Below, piece after piece: positions 24,401 through 34,901 of a stretch of 47,951 nucleotides of DNA. Location of the stretch: NCBI GenBank assembly GCA_001642005.1, contig LWCA01000140.1, positions 1-47,951 on the forward strand, given 5' to 3'. The notes below the pieces were generated by a model. That model saw only the letters and a list, made by a program, of their open reading frames with translations, did not search any database and was not told the DNA's origin. A program made the translations under genes and the position numbers. The first letter of the stretch is position 1; each line of letters starts with the position of its first letter. The stretch comes from Intoshia linei. Taxonomy: Eukaryota; Orthonectida; Rhopaluridae.

Positions 24401-25959
24401 AATCATCTAAAATTTTAGTATTCACCCTCATGAGAAGCACGTCTACACTGTAAACCAGTAACTATTGGTTCTCAACCCGTGTTCCGCGGAATTTAATTAA
24501 GGTTACGTGAAATATAAATGCGATATTTTTCAATTTAAAGTTTTGGTTATTAGTTAAAAAGAACTATCCTATATTTGCAGAGAAAGCCTTAAAAATTCTA
24601 ATGCAATTTATTATTAAAAAATTTATGTTTTTAATTTTAGAAGAGTAATTTTTTAATTAAATATCAAATTGTTTTATATATGCGACATGAGAAAAAAAAT
24701 TTTGATCATACTTTTAAATTCCGCGCAGTAAAAAAGGTTGAGAAACACTGCTGTAGAGTTCAATGCAAATTGTTTTTTAAAATTGTAGGATAATTATCTT
24801 AATTTTTTATTTTGAATTTAAATCCAAAATTTAAAAAAATATTAGTTGATAATATATTAAAAATTATTTTTCACCGGGAATACATAGATTTCTAGGGTTG
24901 AAATTTTATATTTATATCAAATGGAATAAGCTCTATCAGAATAATTTTTTTTTTAATTGTTGGACCATTAATTATTTAAAATTTTTAGTTTTACTAAAAT
25001 AGTTTCAAAAAATATAAAAAAAAATGAACATTAATACTACCTAATTAATAATAATGGTACTTTTCTGACCGTGAAAGCGTCACTTATTCAGATTGAAATT
25101 TTTTGTGTGTTTTAACAGGATACAACTACCATTTGTAATTTTTTTAAATTCTAGGGCTGTTTTCATTTAAAAAAAATGGTAATGTGGGGTTTTGATCGTG
25201 AAAATTATTTGATGTTTCCATTTATGACACAGTGTTTATCATTTTAAAAAACATCCCAGAATTTATGTTTAAAAAAATTTTAGACATGTTTCTTTTTTAA
25301 AACAAAGGGTAATTTGTGGTTTTGATCATGAAAGCATGCGTTTTTAAGGCTGAGATTAACGACAATGTTAATGATTTTAAAACTCGCCCAATAATGTTTT
25401 ATTAATTTTTTGGGTAGATTTTTTTTAAACAAAAGGGAAAATGAGGGTTTTTACCTTGAAGTACTGAGATTCTAAAACTAAAAAATAGATAAAAACACGT
25501 CCTAGGAAAAACTGTATTAGAAATGCAGTTTTTTTAAATCCTGCGACTGTCAACTTTTTCAATAAATGGTTACACATATATTCATTTTTATACGAGTAAA
25601 GGATATAATTTATTACCGGTCCTTAGTGAAAAAAGTGTGGGAACCCTGTCCTAAACGATAAACATACCTGATTTAAATACAAACTCGTGACCACATATCT
25701 CGCAATTATTAATTTTTTTAATAGAAATCCATTTCTGCAGGCTAATATAGATAAAATGTAGATTTAAAAAGTAGAATATAACCAATATTCATGTATATAA
25801 GCTTGAGTTCCAGTGCAAAGACAAGGAGAAGAAAAAGGGTTTATACTAGATTCTGAATCGCGACATACACGGCACAAATCTATTTTATAATTTAAAAATT
25901 TAAAAAATTTCTATAAATTAAGTAAATTGAATAATGTTACCCAGTTCAGTGTTACTCAT
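15481..25959 (-). CDS. MARCHF6: MARCHF6/TEB4/Doa10-type ER E3 ubiquitin ligase, 874 residues, 26 exons
   Basis: Exons: 25941-25959, 25783-25879, 25668-25741, 22344-22487, 22228-22297, 22020-22155, 21700-21904, 21612-21667, 21536-21568, 21447-21498, 21341-21396, 19858-19958, 19560-19580, 19327-19441, 19084-19278, 18870-18920, 18586-18680, 18358-18541, 18199-18318, 18083-18152, 17864-18039, 17685-17816, 15968-16057, 15790-15925, 15608-15752, 15481-15532. Every junction is GT-AG and in phase. The sum is 2625 nt, against 910 residues in human MARCHF6. Residues 9-55 form a complete C4HC3 RING-CH: CRVC, CLC, HEYC, CEIC. About 14 membrane spans follow, with an acidic Asp/Glu/Asn linker at 181-248 after the second. 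Landmarks matching the family include LPIKIGHF and FPALIGFWIDICSL. The family ubiquitinates ER and lipid-synthesis proteins such as squalene epoxidase. The extreme C-terminus has YLINRRVVS where the family has YLVGQRLVN. Very confident. Confidence 0.96.
16390..17160 (+). repeat. R1 repeat copy in MARCHF6 intron 22
   Basis: Forward R1 blocks: GGGTTGAAATTTTGTG, AGAATAAGCTGTATCAGAA, TTTTTTGACCGTGAACG, then ACACACAGGTAACACAGACA and TTTTATATAACTCAAAGATC. A short piece resembling the R1 5' end in the opposite orientation is at about 17625-17680 (GACAGAGCTAGCTACTGTG). This explains most of the 1627-nt intron 22. Confidence 0.8.
17359..17500. mobile_element. Fold-back MITE, hAT-like, copy 2
   Basis: TAAAGTGACCAG at the left end and a long internal inverted repeat (ACTATCA.TTTTAGTTTATTT with its complement) match the element at 37914-38070. 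The right-end CTGGCC block is lost. Flanks ATTTAATC and ATTTAATT match at 7 of 8 positions, consistent with a hAT-type 8-bp duplication. It lies in MARCHF6 intron 22. Confidence 0.7.
19560..19580 (-). other. 21-nt microexon (exon 13) of MARCHF6
   Basis: This short exon is the only joint found that keeps phase 2 on both sides and restores the expected sequence between the span encoded by 19858-19958 and the one in 19327-19441. The acceptor is GATTATAG and the donor GTAAATT. Without it the frame breaks. It is inferred from phase and family alignment, not from transcript data. Confidence 0.75.
20265..20880. repeat. Degenerate tandem array, ~100-115-nt unit
   Basis: About five diverged units carry CCAAAA(C)CCAAAATAAAAAAT, then ACCAACCT.AA, then TTTTCCAATAATTTTTTC and CGATTTTACCAAATCTTATG. 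The array lies in MARCHF6 intron 11. Fragments of the same unit recur at about 24110-24360, 30060-30215 and 39045-39150, so it is also dispersed. Just after it sits AATGTAGCGGTCGTCTAGAC at 20516-20535, which is shared with 30270-30289 (one base different). Confidence 0.75.
21020..21110 (-). repeat. Dispersed repeat R2, copy 2
   Basis: Reverse-complement match to 625-712 through AATTTTAATTAGCTAATTAA, AACATAATATTGG and GGAATTGCATG. It lies in MARCHF6 intron 11. Confidence 0.7.
23632..24750. mobile_element. Nested hAT-like element inside R1
   Basis: The ends CAGTGTTTCTCAAACC and GGTTGAGAAACACTG are inverted repeats. The flanks GTGTAGAC and CTGTAGAG are a slightly diverged 8-bp duplication. R1 continues correctly across the insertion (GTGTAGA|GTTCAATG). 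The interior includes tandem-unit fragments at 24110-24360 and apparent internal ends near 24440-24480, so it may be two fused elements. No transposase is seen. Confidence 0.75.
23839..24093. mobile_element. Innermost TIR element with 7-bp target duplication
   Basis: The left end TAGAGCAACCATA and the right end TATGGTCGCACTA are inverted repeats. GTTTTAT lies directly outside both ends (23832-23838 and 24094-24100). The 255-bp interior carries repeated TTCGTAC blocks in both orientations and no ORF. It is the innermost layer of a four-deep nest. Confidence 0.82.
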
Positions 25960-26868
25960 TGAAAATTAAACTTTAATCGCTAAAATATAAATAAGATGTT
26001 TGGAGATTCATTAGGTGTAATAGATAAGACAAACCTTTAAATTCTTGTTTTAATCATTTCAAATCACTATAGTTTACGTAATTTATTTTCTTATCCTTAT
26101 TTATATTAAATTATATTTAGTTAAAAATATATGTCTGACTGTTTGTTTATGCCAGTTTATTTAGGAAAGTAAGAGGAGTAAAATTTTAACCAGTTTTTCA
26201 TCGATTAGATTTTATCACAATTTTAATCCTTCAGGGTCGAAAACCCCAAATATAATTTTTTTAAAACTCAAGAGTTCTAGAATTTTAAAAATAAACACTC
26301 TGATACAGATTTTAAAATCAATGACAATATGATAAATTTCAATTTCAAAAACTTACTTTTTTACGGCGAAAACTCCAAATTATTCATTATTTGAAAAAAA
26401 TAAAGTGTTAGAATTTGAAAAAAATTATATTTAATACTGCATTTTCAGTTAACATTCAAAAAAATTATACCTTCATGGTCAAAAAAGCAATTTACTATTT
26501 TTTAAACAATATAAAATTATTTAAAACTTGAAGCCTTACTTTCTTAAAAATAAATAAATAGTAACACACAGACATAAATTTTTGGCAAAATGACTTGAAA
26601 AATTCCAAAAGGGTTAATTTTTGATAAATTAGTCAAGCTTTAGCAGTATAAGTAATTTTTCTCAGGATCAAACATATCTGTAATACAACTACTACAATTA
26701 ACGTATATGTAATACGCAAAACTACACCGATTAAATGCAAACAACAGAAATTCACAAAAATTCCACAAATACATGTATGAAATAAAAATTATGAACGCAA
26801 CTATAGAATTTGAATTGAAGTTAGATTCTAATATTTGAAGAATAAAAACTTTAATTAAATTGATAAAA
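25960..26868. promoter_or_regulatory. Shared 909-bp divergent interval between MARCHF6 and HOOK starts
   Basis: MARCHF6 (minus) begins at 25959 and HOOK (plus) at 26869, so both promoters must lie here unless 5' non-coding exons are elsewhere. The middle (about 26120-26580) is a reverse R1 fragment. No TATA or initiator element stands out from the AT-rich background, so no specific site is called. Confidence 0.5.
26120..26580 (-). repeat. R1 repeat copy, reverse, diverged
   Basis: Begins near GTCTGACTGTTTGTTTATG, contains CAGGGTCGAAAACCCCAAAT, AAACTCAAGAGTTCTAGAAT and CCTTCATGGTCAAAAAAGC. More degraded than other copies. Confidence 0.65.
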
Positions 26869-29800
26869 ATGGATTCATTAATAAAATGGGTAAACACATT
26901 TAAAATTTTTGAGAACATAACCTTACAAGATTTAACTAAAATTGATACAATTGGACAACTACTCTCTGAAATTGATTCATCATTCTTTACAAACGAATGG
27001 TTAAAAGACAAGATAAATTTTGATAAAGATGATACATATTTGGGTATAAAAACGTTAAAGATTGATCAAATTTTGCAAGATATGGAATTGTATTTTCTGA
27101 CTGTACATAAAATTCAAAGTAAAATAAAACCGGATGCTGTCGGTATAGTGCAAAACAAGAAAGACGAAATATATGACTTATTGATTAATGTTGTTGGATG
27201 TGCAATAAATTGTAAAAATCGAAATTATTTCATTACCGTAATCATGAGTGAGTTGGATTCAGTTACTCAGATCGAAGTTAAAAAAGTAATTGAAAAATTC
27301 ATGAACAATTCTCAAAAACTTGCAATTGAGGACCAAAATACTGTTTTAGTCTCAGTTTGTCAATCAATTAATAGAAAATTCATTTTTGCCAATAACGAAA
27401 ATATTGAATATAAGAAACAAATTATTAAATGTGATTCTGAAATGGAGAATAGTTATAAAAGGATTCAAGATAAAATTCAAAATGTTTATGAAAATAAATC
27501 TAAAGGTTCGTTTTTTTATTATTTTGGATCGACTTTTTTTGAAATTTAGATAATGAATTTAAGAATCAAGCAATACTGGAAAAAATTCGATCCGAATTAC
27601 AAGAAAAAACTCAACATTTGTTTAACAGTATGCACGTTCAGGAGGAATTAAAGAAGGAAATTTTAAATTTAAAAAAAATTGGTTCTTTGAATCAAGAACA
27701 ATCTCTTTCAATAATGAGATTAAAAAATGAAAATTCCAGATTAACCGATTTGGTTGATGAGTTGAAGCATGAAAATGAAAATCTTTCTGTACTTCAATCT
27801 GAATTTGATAATTTAAAAAGTTGTGTAATTGAGAAAGATTCTTTAAAAAGAGAGACTAAACTTCTCGATAATCAAATTAAAGATTTAATGAAAACTAACG
27901 AAGATTTACAACAGGTAAAAACATTTTTTTTAAATTAAATATTTGGGTATCGAAATGTATCTTTATCTTTATGTAAGCTAGCTTTGCCGAGAGTGGAATT
28001 ATCTAATTTTAACATTAAAAATTTAATGTTGATAATTTAAACATGATAATCATTTAATTAACCGTTAATTATTAACGGAATCAGAAGTTTAAAAATATAT
28101 TTCGGATGAATTTTACCAGCATTGCAAAGCATTGTAATAAATACAAAAATGATAACTAAATTGTACTTTTAGTTGCTGTAGTTTTAAAATAAATTTCGTT
28201 AAATTTTTTGAAAATTAGTATTTGAGAATGAAAAATTGCGTAGCAATGAAAAAAAATCTGAAGGAATGAATTATATAGATTTTCACCCATATTTCTTTAT
28301 TTGAAATGTGTAGACGTTCAATGTACATTTTTTTTGAAATTGTAGGATCTATATTTATATTTTCAATTTTAATCGAAATATTTGAAAAATATTGGTTGAT
28401 AATATATTAAAAATTATTTTTCGCCGGAATGCGTAGATTTCTGGGGTTGAAATTTTGTAATTATATCAACTGGAATAAGCTCTATCAGAATAATCCTTTT
28501 TTTAATTTTCGGACCGTTAATTATTTCACATTTTTTGTTAAGTTATTTTTTTTTAAAATATATGAATACTAAAATGCTTTTTTCACCGTGAAGGCGTCAC
28601 TTATTCAGATCGAAATTTTTTGTGTGTGTTAACACGATACAACTTTACCACCTGTAATTTTTTTAAATTTTAGGGCTGTTTTTATTAAAAAAAAAAGGGG
28701 GTAATTTGTGGTTTTAGCGCTGAAGATATATTTTTTTTAAATCTAAATTTGATTTTAAAATTTGTATCGGAGCGTATATTTTTTAAATTCTCCAACTCAT
28801 TTGATTTTTAAAAAAAAGGATAATTGGGGTTTTTGATTCGTAAGATGTGAGTTTCGGAGGTTTAAATTTATCTTACTTCACCGGAAAAAACTTTAATAGA
28901 AATTTGTAGTTTATAAAATTCTAAAACTCGTAGTTATTGAAATAACTGGTAATACACACAGACAAAAAAATCATTTTATATAAGTGATGATTTTAAACAA
29001 GAATGATGGGACTTTACACCTTTTTTAGGAATCGAGAAAATTGGAGATTTTAAATATAGAAATTGAGCGGTTAAAACTTAAAAATGTTAAACTCAAAGAA
29101 GAATTACAAGGTGAGGTTTGTTTATAGAATATAATATCAGTCGGTATATATTTTAGCTTTTAATGATAAAATCTCTTCAATATCATATGAAAATAACGAA
29201 TATGTTTTACGTCTAGATCAAGTAGAATTTGAAAATAAGGTAACGTATTGACATTTTTCCGGGTTGATTTTTAGTCATTTTGGATTATGTTCATTTTTAA
29301 AAAAAAAATTTTATACACCTAAGTTGGGTGTCCCAACCCACTTTTCAAATTTTGTAATAAAATCTTAAAAACTAATTGCCTTCAAATTAATAAAAAAATT
29401 TTCCATGTCAATTTAACATTTATTTGAAAAAATCTATTTTATTAAATATTTTTCGCATATATATAGGAGTTGAAATCAAAATTGAATTATATTGACAAAT
29501 CCAACCATTTACCTGTACCAATCAACGGTAAATTATTTATTATCTATTGAGTTTTATAGCACTAAATTTATTTCAACTGGTATCAATTTTCTGAAATTTT
29601 GTAGAAATACTATATGAAAATTTGTAAATTTAAATTTTATAAACTGGAATAGTTTAACTATTAGTTACCTCAATGTTAGTTAAATTTTAGATAAAAATAT
29701 CAAAATTAAAAACCATTTTTTCTAAATTTTTTATAATGAATTTGAACAATTTAAATAAAATAATGAACTTTCATAATCTTTACAATGGCGTAGTCACAAT

Positions 29801-32800
29801 TTTACAAAAAATCATTCACTATTAAAAAAATTCATTATTTACGAGTCTGACTGTAATTATAACTTTGTATAATTAATAATTTTAAATATAATTTTTCATT
29901 TTTGTGAATATTCTTTATGTAGATGAGAACAATATGAAATCCGAAGACCCCGAATTGTTGGATATACCTCCGTCAATAAGGTAGATGTTTAACCTAATTT
30001 ATCCTGATTGGATAAAATCGTATTCCAAAATAGGTTTAACTGAGCCTAAGGCTAAGTTATTAAATTTTTTATAATTGTAAAATGCTCATAAGATTTGATA
30101 AAATCGAATTTTTCAAAAAAATATTGGAAAAGAGGATATTTCTCTTAAGGTTTGGTATAATCGGATTTTTTAAAAAAATATTGGTAAAAATCGATTTTTC
30201 CATGAGGGTTTGAAATATTTTTATTAAATTTTATTAATGTTGGCATAAAATTAGGATTTTTAAATAATAATGTAGCAGTCGTCTAGACCCCAATCAGGAA
30301 GTATTGATCTAAATGTTGCAAGAATTACATTTACATATAATTTTTAGATTACACCTATTACATTTATGTATGTCATTTATCAATATATTATATCTAAATT
30401 TCACTAATATTTAAATTTTAAAATAAAAATCAATTAAGCAAAGGTTACTGTAAAAAAATAGAAAAGGCCATATTATTATAGGGCTATTATATATTACTAG
30501 GTTGAATTAACTGAATCTTCACTTTATAAACATTTTTCAGGCGAATTTTACCAATATTGCAAAGGATTGTAATAAATATAAAAATGATACTAACAAAATT
30601 GTATTATTTTTAGTTTCTTTTTTGTAGTATTTAGTTAAATTTTATTCAAAATGTTTTGAAAATGAGAATTTGAAATTTAAAAATTGCGTAGCAATGAAAA
30701 AAATTCCAAAAGAATGAATTATGTAGATTTTCACACATATGTTTTTATTTATATTAACTGGAATAAGCTCTATTAGAATAATTTTTTTTTTTAATTTTCG
30801 GACCATTAACTATTTCACGTTTTTTGTTTTAATAAAATATTTCAAAAAAAAATATATGAATACTAAAATGTTTTTTTGACCGTGAAGTTGTCACTTATTT
30901 GGATTGAAATTTTTTATGTGTGTTAACAGGATACAACTGTACCTACCTGTAAATTTTTTGAAATTCTAGGGCTGTTTTCATAAAAAAAGAAGGGTAATAT
31001 AAGTAGGATTACTTGGGATAGCCTAAATTTTCAATCGGCTGTATATATACTCTTAAAGTGATCATAAATATAGTTGCATTTTTTAATGAGGCGCCTTTTC
31101 GTAAAACTAAACTTTTACGAGTCATGAAAATGTTTTAGAGTAATAGTTTACTAGTTTTATTTACTTACTTTATTTAGTTAATAGGTTTTAATTTATAGAA
31201 TAAAAGTGTATAAACTTGAACAAAAAATTAAACAATTAACAAATTCAAATAAAATCGATGTAAATAGTCAATTGATGGATGATTACAAGGAACGAATTTT
31301 TTATTTGGAGTCTACCATGTATATTTACATTATTATTATTAAAATTATTATTTTTTTACATTTAATGTCGTCTATGGAAACATTTATTAAAAAAAATGAA
31401 TTACTAGCTTGTTTGTTTGTAGCTAGTTCTCAAGACCTTTACATATATTTTTGACTACTTGTATTCAGGAAAAAATAAAAATGTGAATGTTTCCAACATT
31501 GAAATAAATTTCAATATGATAGTAACAAAGTTGTACTGCATTATATTCTAACTTGAACATACATTACACCACATACACCTACATAGTATTTGAAAATTAG
31601 AAACTACTGTACCTAGCAATGATAAAAAAACAGAAGGAGTCAATTTATGAGATTGAAACCTATATTTCTGTATAACAAATGTGTACACAATCAATTCCTA
31701 TATTTTTTGAAATTGTAGGATGAATATTTACTTTTTAATTTGTTATATCAAAAAATAGAAAAATATTGGTTGATGATATATTAAAAGTTAGCTTTCACCG
31801 GGAATGCTTAAATTTCTGGGATTAAAATTTTGTATTTATACCAACTAGAATAAGCTGTATCAGAATTATCTTTTTTTTAATTGTAGGATTATTAATTAGT
31901 ATAATTTTTTTTACAAAAAAAATGAATACCAAAATGTTTTTTTGACCGTGAAGACGTCACTTTGTCATATTGATATTTTTTGTGTGTGTTTACTGATATA
32001 ATTGTATCAATTGCAATTTTTTAAAATTACAGGACTATTTTTATTTTAAAAAATAGTAATCTGGGGTAATGTTCGTGGAAGTGTACTTTTTTGAGGCTTC
32101 AATTTATGATAATGATTATGATTATTGGAAACATAAAAGAATTTATATTTTATAAAATTCCAGGACTTATTTCATTTAAAAAAAAAGGGTAATTTGTGGT
32201 TTTCAACATGAAGATGTAGATTTCTGAGGTTTATATTTACGATAATGTTAATAACTTTCAAACTCGTCCAAGGACATTTTTTTTTTAAATTTTAGGGCTG
32301 AATTAATTTGAAATACAAGGGGGTTGGGTTTTGGACTCTGAATGACTCAATTTCATAAAATAAAATTTACAATACTTTGTCACTCTTAAAAAAATGTATT
32401 AGAAATTTGGTTTTTTAAATTCTAGGACTGTTATTTTTTCAATAAAACGGTATTTTTTATTTTATTAATAGAACCTCATTTATATTTCAGCTTTAGAGAT
32501 AAATTAAAATCTAATGGAGGTGAACCAAACAATAGAGAAACAGTTTCCAAATTAGTAGAACAAAATTCAAATTTACAACGACAATTGATGGATTCTAAAA
32601 AAAGAATTGACGCAACTATCCAAAATTATAAAAGATTTTTTGAAAAATGTAGATCAGTAAGTTTTTTAAAACTTAAATTTTGTTGTAATATTTTATTTTA
32701 GATTATAAAAAACTATCAAAAATTACCTGCAAAAATGTCTGATTTAATCGAAAAAGACAAAACCATCGAAGAATTAAATGTAATTATTAATTCGATCTAT

Positions 32801-34049
32801 TTAAATATTTATTTACGTGCTAATTTAAATTATATTATCCGAACAATTTTCACTTTCCAAGCAAAATTTTGGTATTTTGAAAAAATATAATAATTATAAT
32901 TTTTTTTACGTGTTAACAGTGAAATGTTGCTGTGTTAAGTTTAATTTTAAGTAATTGTCATGGTAATTATAAATATTATATTTTTGACGTTATATATATC
33001 TAAGCAACGCAATTCCATAAATTATGATGTTGTCATGTGTAACTATGAAAATCAAAATGTTATTTTTCGTCGGTTTAATAACATTTAAAACCGATGAATG
33101 TCTAAGATGTTATTTTGTAATTGTAATTAATGAAATCAAAAATTTATTTGAAAAGTGAAAATTTTTGTAATGTAATACAATTTTTCCATTATTAAATTTT
33201 AGTCAAAGATTAAATACTTAACAAATCTCAATACCGTATCTAATCAAGACATTGTAATTTTTATACTTATTTTTTTATAGTAATGTGAGCCAGAACACTG
33301 TACGGTCTAAAGTTTTGTGAGTGTTACCTGCTTGTACCCGTCAAAACTAATTATTTTCCAGCGTTAATTGAAAAACCACAGATTCTAATGTTACCTGTAT
33401 CAGTTTTTACTTATTTTGAGATTTTTCAAAAGTTAAAAACGAAACGGATTTTACTTGGTTTCCAAAAAAATTGCTATTTTAAATAAATTTTTTTTTGAAT
33501 ATTGATTAGTTTACTCGTCTATAAACATTTATACTTTCGAAAACGTTTTGAACAACGACATGTGACTGATAGGCCTAGTTTCTCACATTCTTTGTTGTTT
33601 ATCAAATAAAAATGTTTATTTAATTTATTGTTCCCAAATCTCTAAAAATTTTTAACCACCGCTTGAGCTACATGCCCCATTGACAATAGGTTTTATAATA
33701 TAAAATATAATTTTAGATTAATCTAAATATAAATAAAAAGGGAAATTTGTTTAACACTGTAAATTTTACCAATAAAACAAAATCAACTGAAACCAAATTA
33801 CGATGTGAAAAATTACGTAAATCCAAAACTTGGCTCAATATGAAGAGTTTATCTGGCAACGACAAAGTGTCAATTGACTGCGATATGAGTGAAAAAAAAA
33901 TACGACCTAAATCTTCCAATAAAAGTGATACTCTCCGAAAGGAAAATAAACGTCCAACTAGTTTGCATTCCACCAAAAGTAATAGACAAGAAACTTATAA
34001 GGAAATTAAAAAATCTAAATTAAAGTCTCCGTTAAATTATAATAAATAA
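26869..34049 (+). CDS. HOOK: HOOK-family dynein-cargo adaptor, 660 residues, 10 exons
   Basis: Exons: 26869-27505, 27550-27914, 29029-29110, 29157-29239, 29467-29527, 29923-29980, 31199-31318, 32491-32656, 32702-32779, 33717-34049. All joints are GT-AG and phase-consistent (1983 nt including TAA 34047-34049). Residues 1 to about 160 are a Hook (calponin-homology-like) domain: it starts DSLIKWVNTF and has VGCAINCKNRNYFI near residues 116-129, which align with the family's SLI.W and LGCAVNC blocks. Long heptad-rich coiled coil follows to about residue 550 (ENSRLTDLVDELKHENENL is typical). Exon 9 (IIKNYQKL) matches the family segment VIKTLD. HOOKs bind microtubules or dynein at the N-terminus and cargo through FTS/FHIP at the C-terminus. 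The last ~80 residues are unusually Lys/Ser/Arg-rich. Family length is about 700, so this copy looks complete. Introns 2, 6 and 7 are largely R1. Confidence 0.94.
27958..28990 (+). repeat. R1 repeat copy in HOOK intron 2
   Basis: Carries R1 blocks from GCTAGCTTTGCCGAG, via AGCATTGTAATAAATAC and TCACCGTGAAGGCGTCAC, to GTAATACACACAGACA and TTTTATATAAGTGATGATT. It is one of the more complete copies and accounts for nearly the whole 1114-nt intron. Confidence 0.85.
30060..30290 (-). repeat. Tandem-unit fragments in HOOK intron 6
   Basis: GCTCATAAGATTTGATAAAA, TTTTTCAAAAAAATATTGG and AAGGTTTGGTATAATCGG are reverse copies of the array unit at 20265-20880. They are followed at 30270-30289 by AATGTAGCAGTCGTCTAGAC, also present beside that array. 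Confidence 0.7.
30500..31005 (+). repeat. R1 repeat copy in HOOK intron 6
   Basis: Contains ACCAATATTGCAAAGGATTG, GGAATAAGCTCTATTAGAAT, TTTTTGACCGTGAAGTTG and CTAGGGCTGTTTTCATAAAA. It is truncated before the tail. Confidence 0.8.
31495..32465 (+). repeat. R1 repeat copy in HOOK intron 7
   Basis: A diverged copy with ATTAAAATTTTGTATTTATA, AGAATAAGCTGTATCAGAAT, TTTTTGACCGTGAAGACG and CGATAATGTTAATAACTTTC. It fills most of the 1172-nt intron. The 82-codon ORF that begins before it is the HOOK exon 31199-31318 read into the intron. Confidence 0.8.
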
Positions 34050-34901
34050 AATTTCCTATATTAATTGTATATACTTAAATTCAAATCATTGGAAAGTGCA
34101 GTCTAGACTCTAGACGAGGGCTACCAGTCAATGAAATAATTTAAATTAAATTTTGTTTAAATTTTTTTATGGGCCACCAGTCTACTGCGAAAGCTTATTA
34201 AAGCGTACATTCTACTAATAACAAGTTTACAATGTACATTATACAGTTAAATGTACTACATTTGTAGATAAATCTGATATCATACATGACGCACATTTTT
34301 TGAACCTACATGTAAATTTTACAATGTTACATTACAAAGTAGTGTTATTGATAAATTATGATGAATAATTATAATTATTCCATTTTTGCACATTTTACTT
34401 TTATTAATTAAAAGTATCAGCGAATTTCAGTTTTATAGATCCAACTACAGTACTTATAAATTATTTTTAGACGTGATTTAAAACCAAAATTTTCTTGAAA
34501 TGAGTCAAATTAATATTATAAGTTGGATCAAAGGTACATTGTAATGTACAAAATATACTTCAACTATTGCCTTCTATTTTGGCTCAAGTGATTAATGATT
34601 TTCTCGACCTCAAATTAAATGGCATTTGCATGTAGTTCATAACTCATGCTTCAACTAAAAATGTGTACTGTTTTAAATCGTATTGGTAATATATTATTTG
34701 TTACAAAATATTTATATAATAATATCGTTTTTTTAGCTATATAAACCAGTCTAATTCAATTATAATTCAAATTTTTGAACAGTTTTATTTCAAAATTTGA
34801 CTTAAATATTTATTAAGTTTCATGCAGGTTTATCGAACAGAAACTATCTTTCAAGATTAAATTTCAAAAATTGGATCTACATTGTATATTGGAATATAAA
34901 C
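34050..34901. other. Intergenic region between HOOK and the first lipase
   Basis: No gene seen. GGGCTACCAGTC (about 34118) and GGGCCACCAGTC (about 34171) form a short direct repeat. The rest is AT-rich and presumably contains the promoter of the downstream lipase. Confidence 0.5.

Larger units (their letters stand above)
22897..25605 (+). repeat. R1 repeat copy, interrupted by a second hAT-like element
   Basis: Starts at ACTAGCTTGACTGTTATATA, runs through GTGGACCCGTCATATCAC and TTTGAGAATCAAAAATTGCG, and is interrupted at 23632. It resumes at about 24751 with TGTAGAGTTCAATGCAAATT and ends with GGTTACACATATATTC and TTTTATACGAGTAAAGGATA. Confidence 0.85.
22766..25648 (+). mobile_element. hAT-like element with perfect 8-bp target duplication, in MARCHF6 intron 3
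   Basis: The element begins CAGCGTTCCCAAATG and ends GTGTGGGAACCCTG. Direct copies of TCCTAAAC lie immediately outside (22758-22765 and 25649-25656), the 8-bp duplication expected for hAT-type insertion. Removing the element and one duplication leaves an intron of about 290 nt. The 2883-bp body is mostly a later R1 insertion plus further nested elements. No transposase frame is present, so it is non-autonomous. The scale and matching duplication make the boundaries secure. Confidence 0.88.

Noticed and set aside
26640-27011. 123-codon minus-strand ORF
   Set aside because: Antisense to the first HOOK exon, which has an unambiguous Hook-domain sequence.
33713-33976. 87-codon minus-strand ORF
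   Set aside because: It is antisense to the last HOOK exon.
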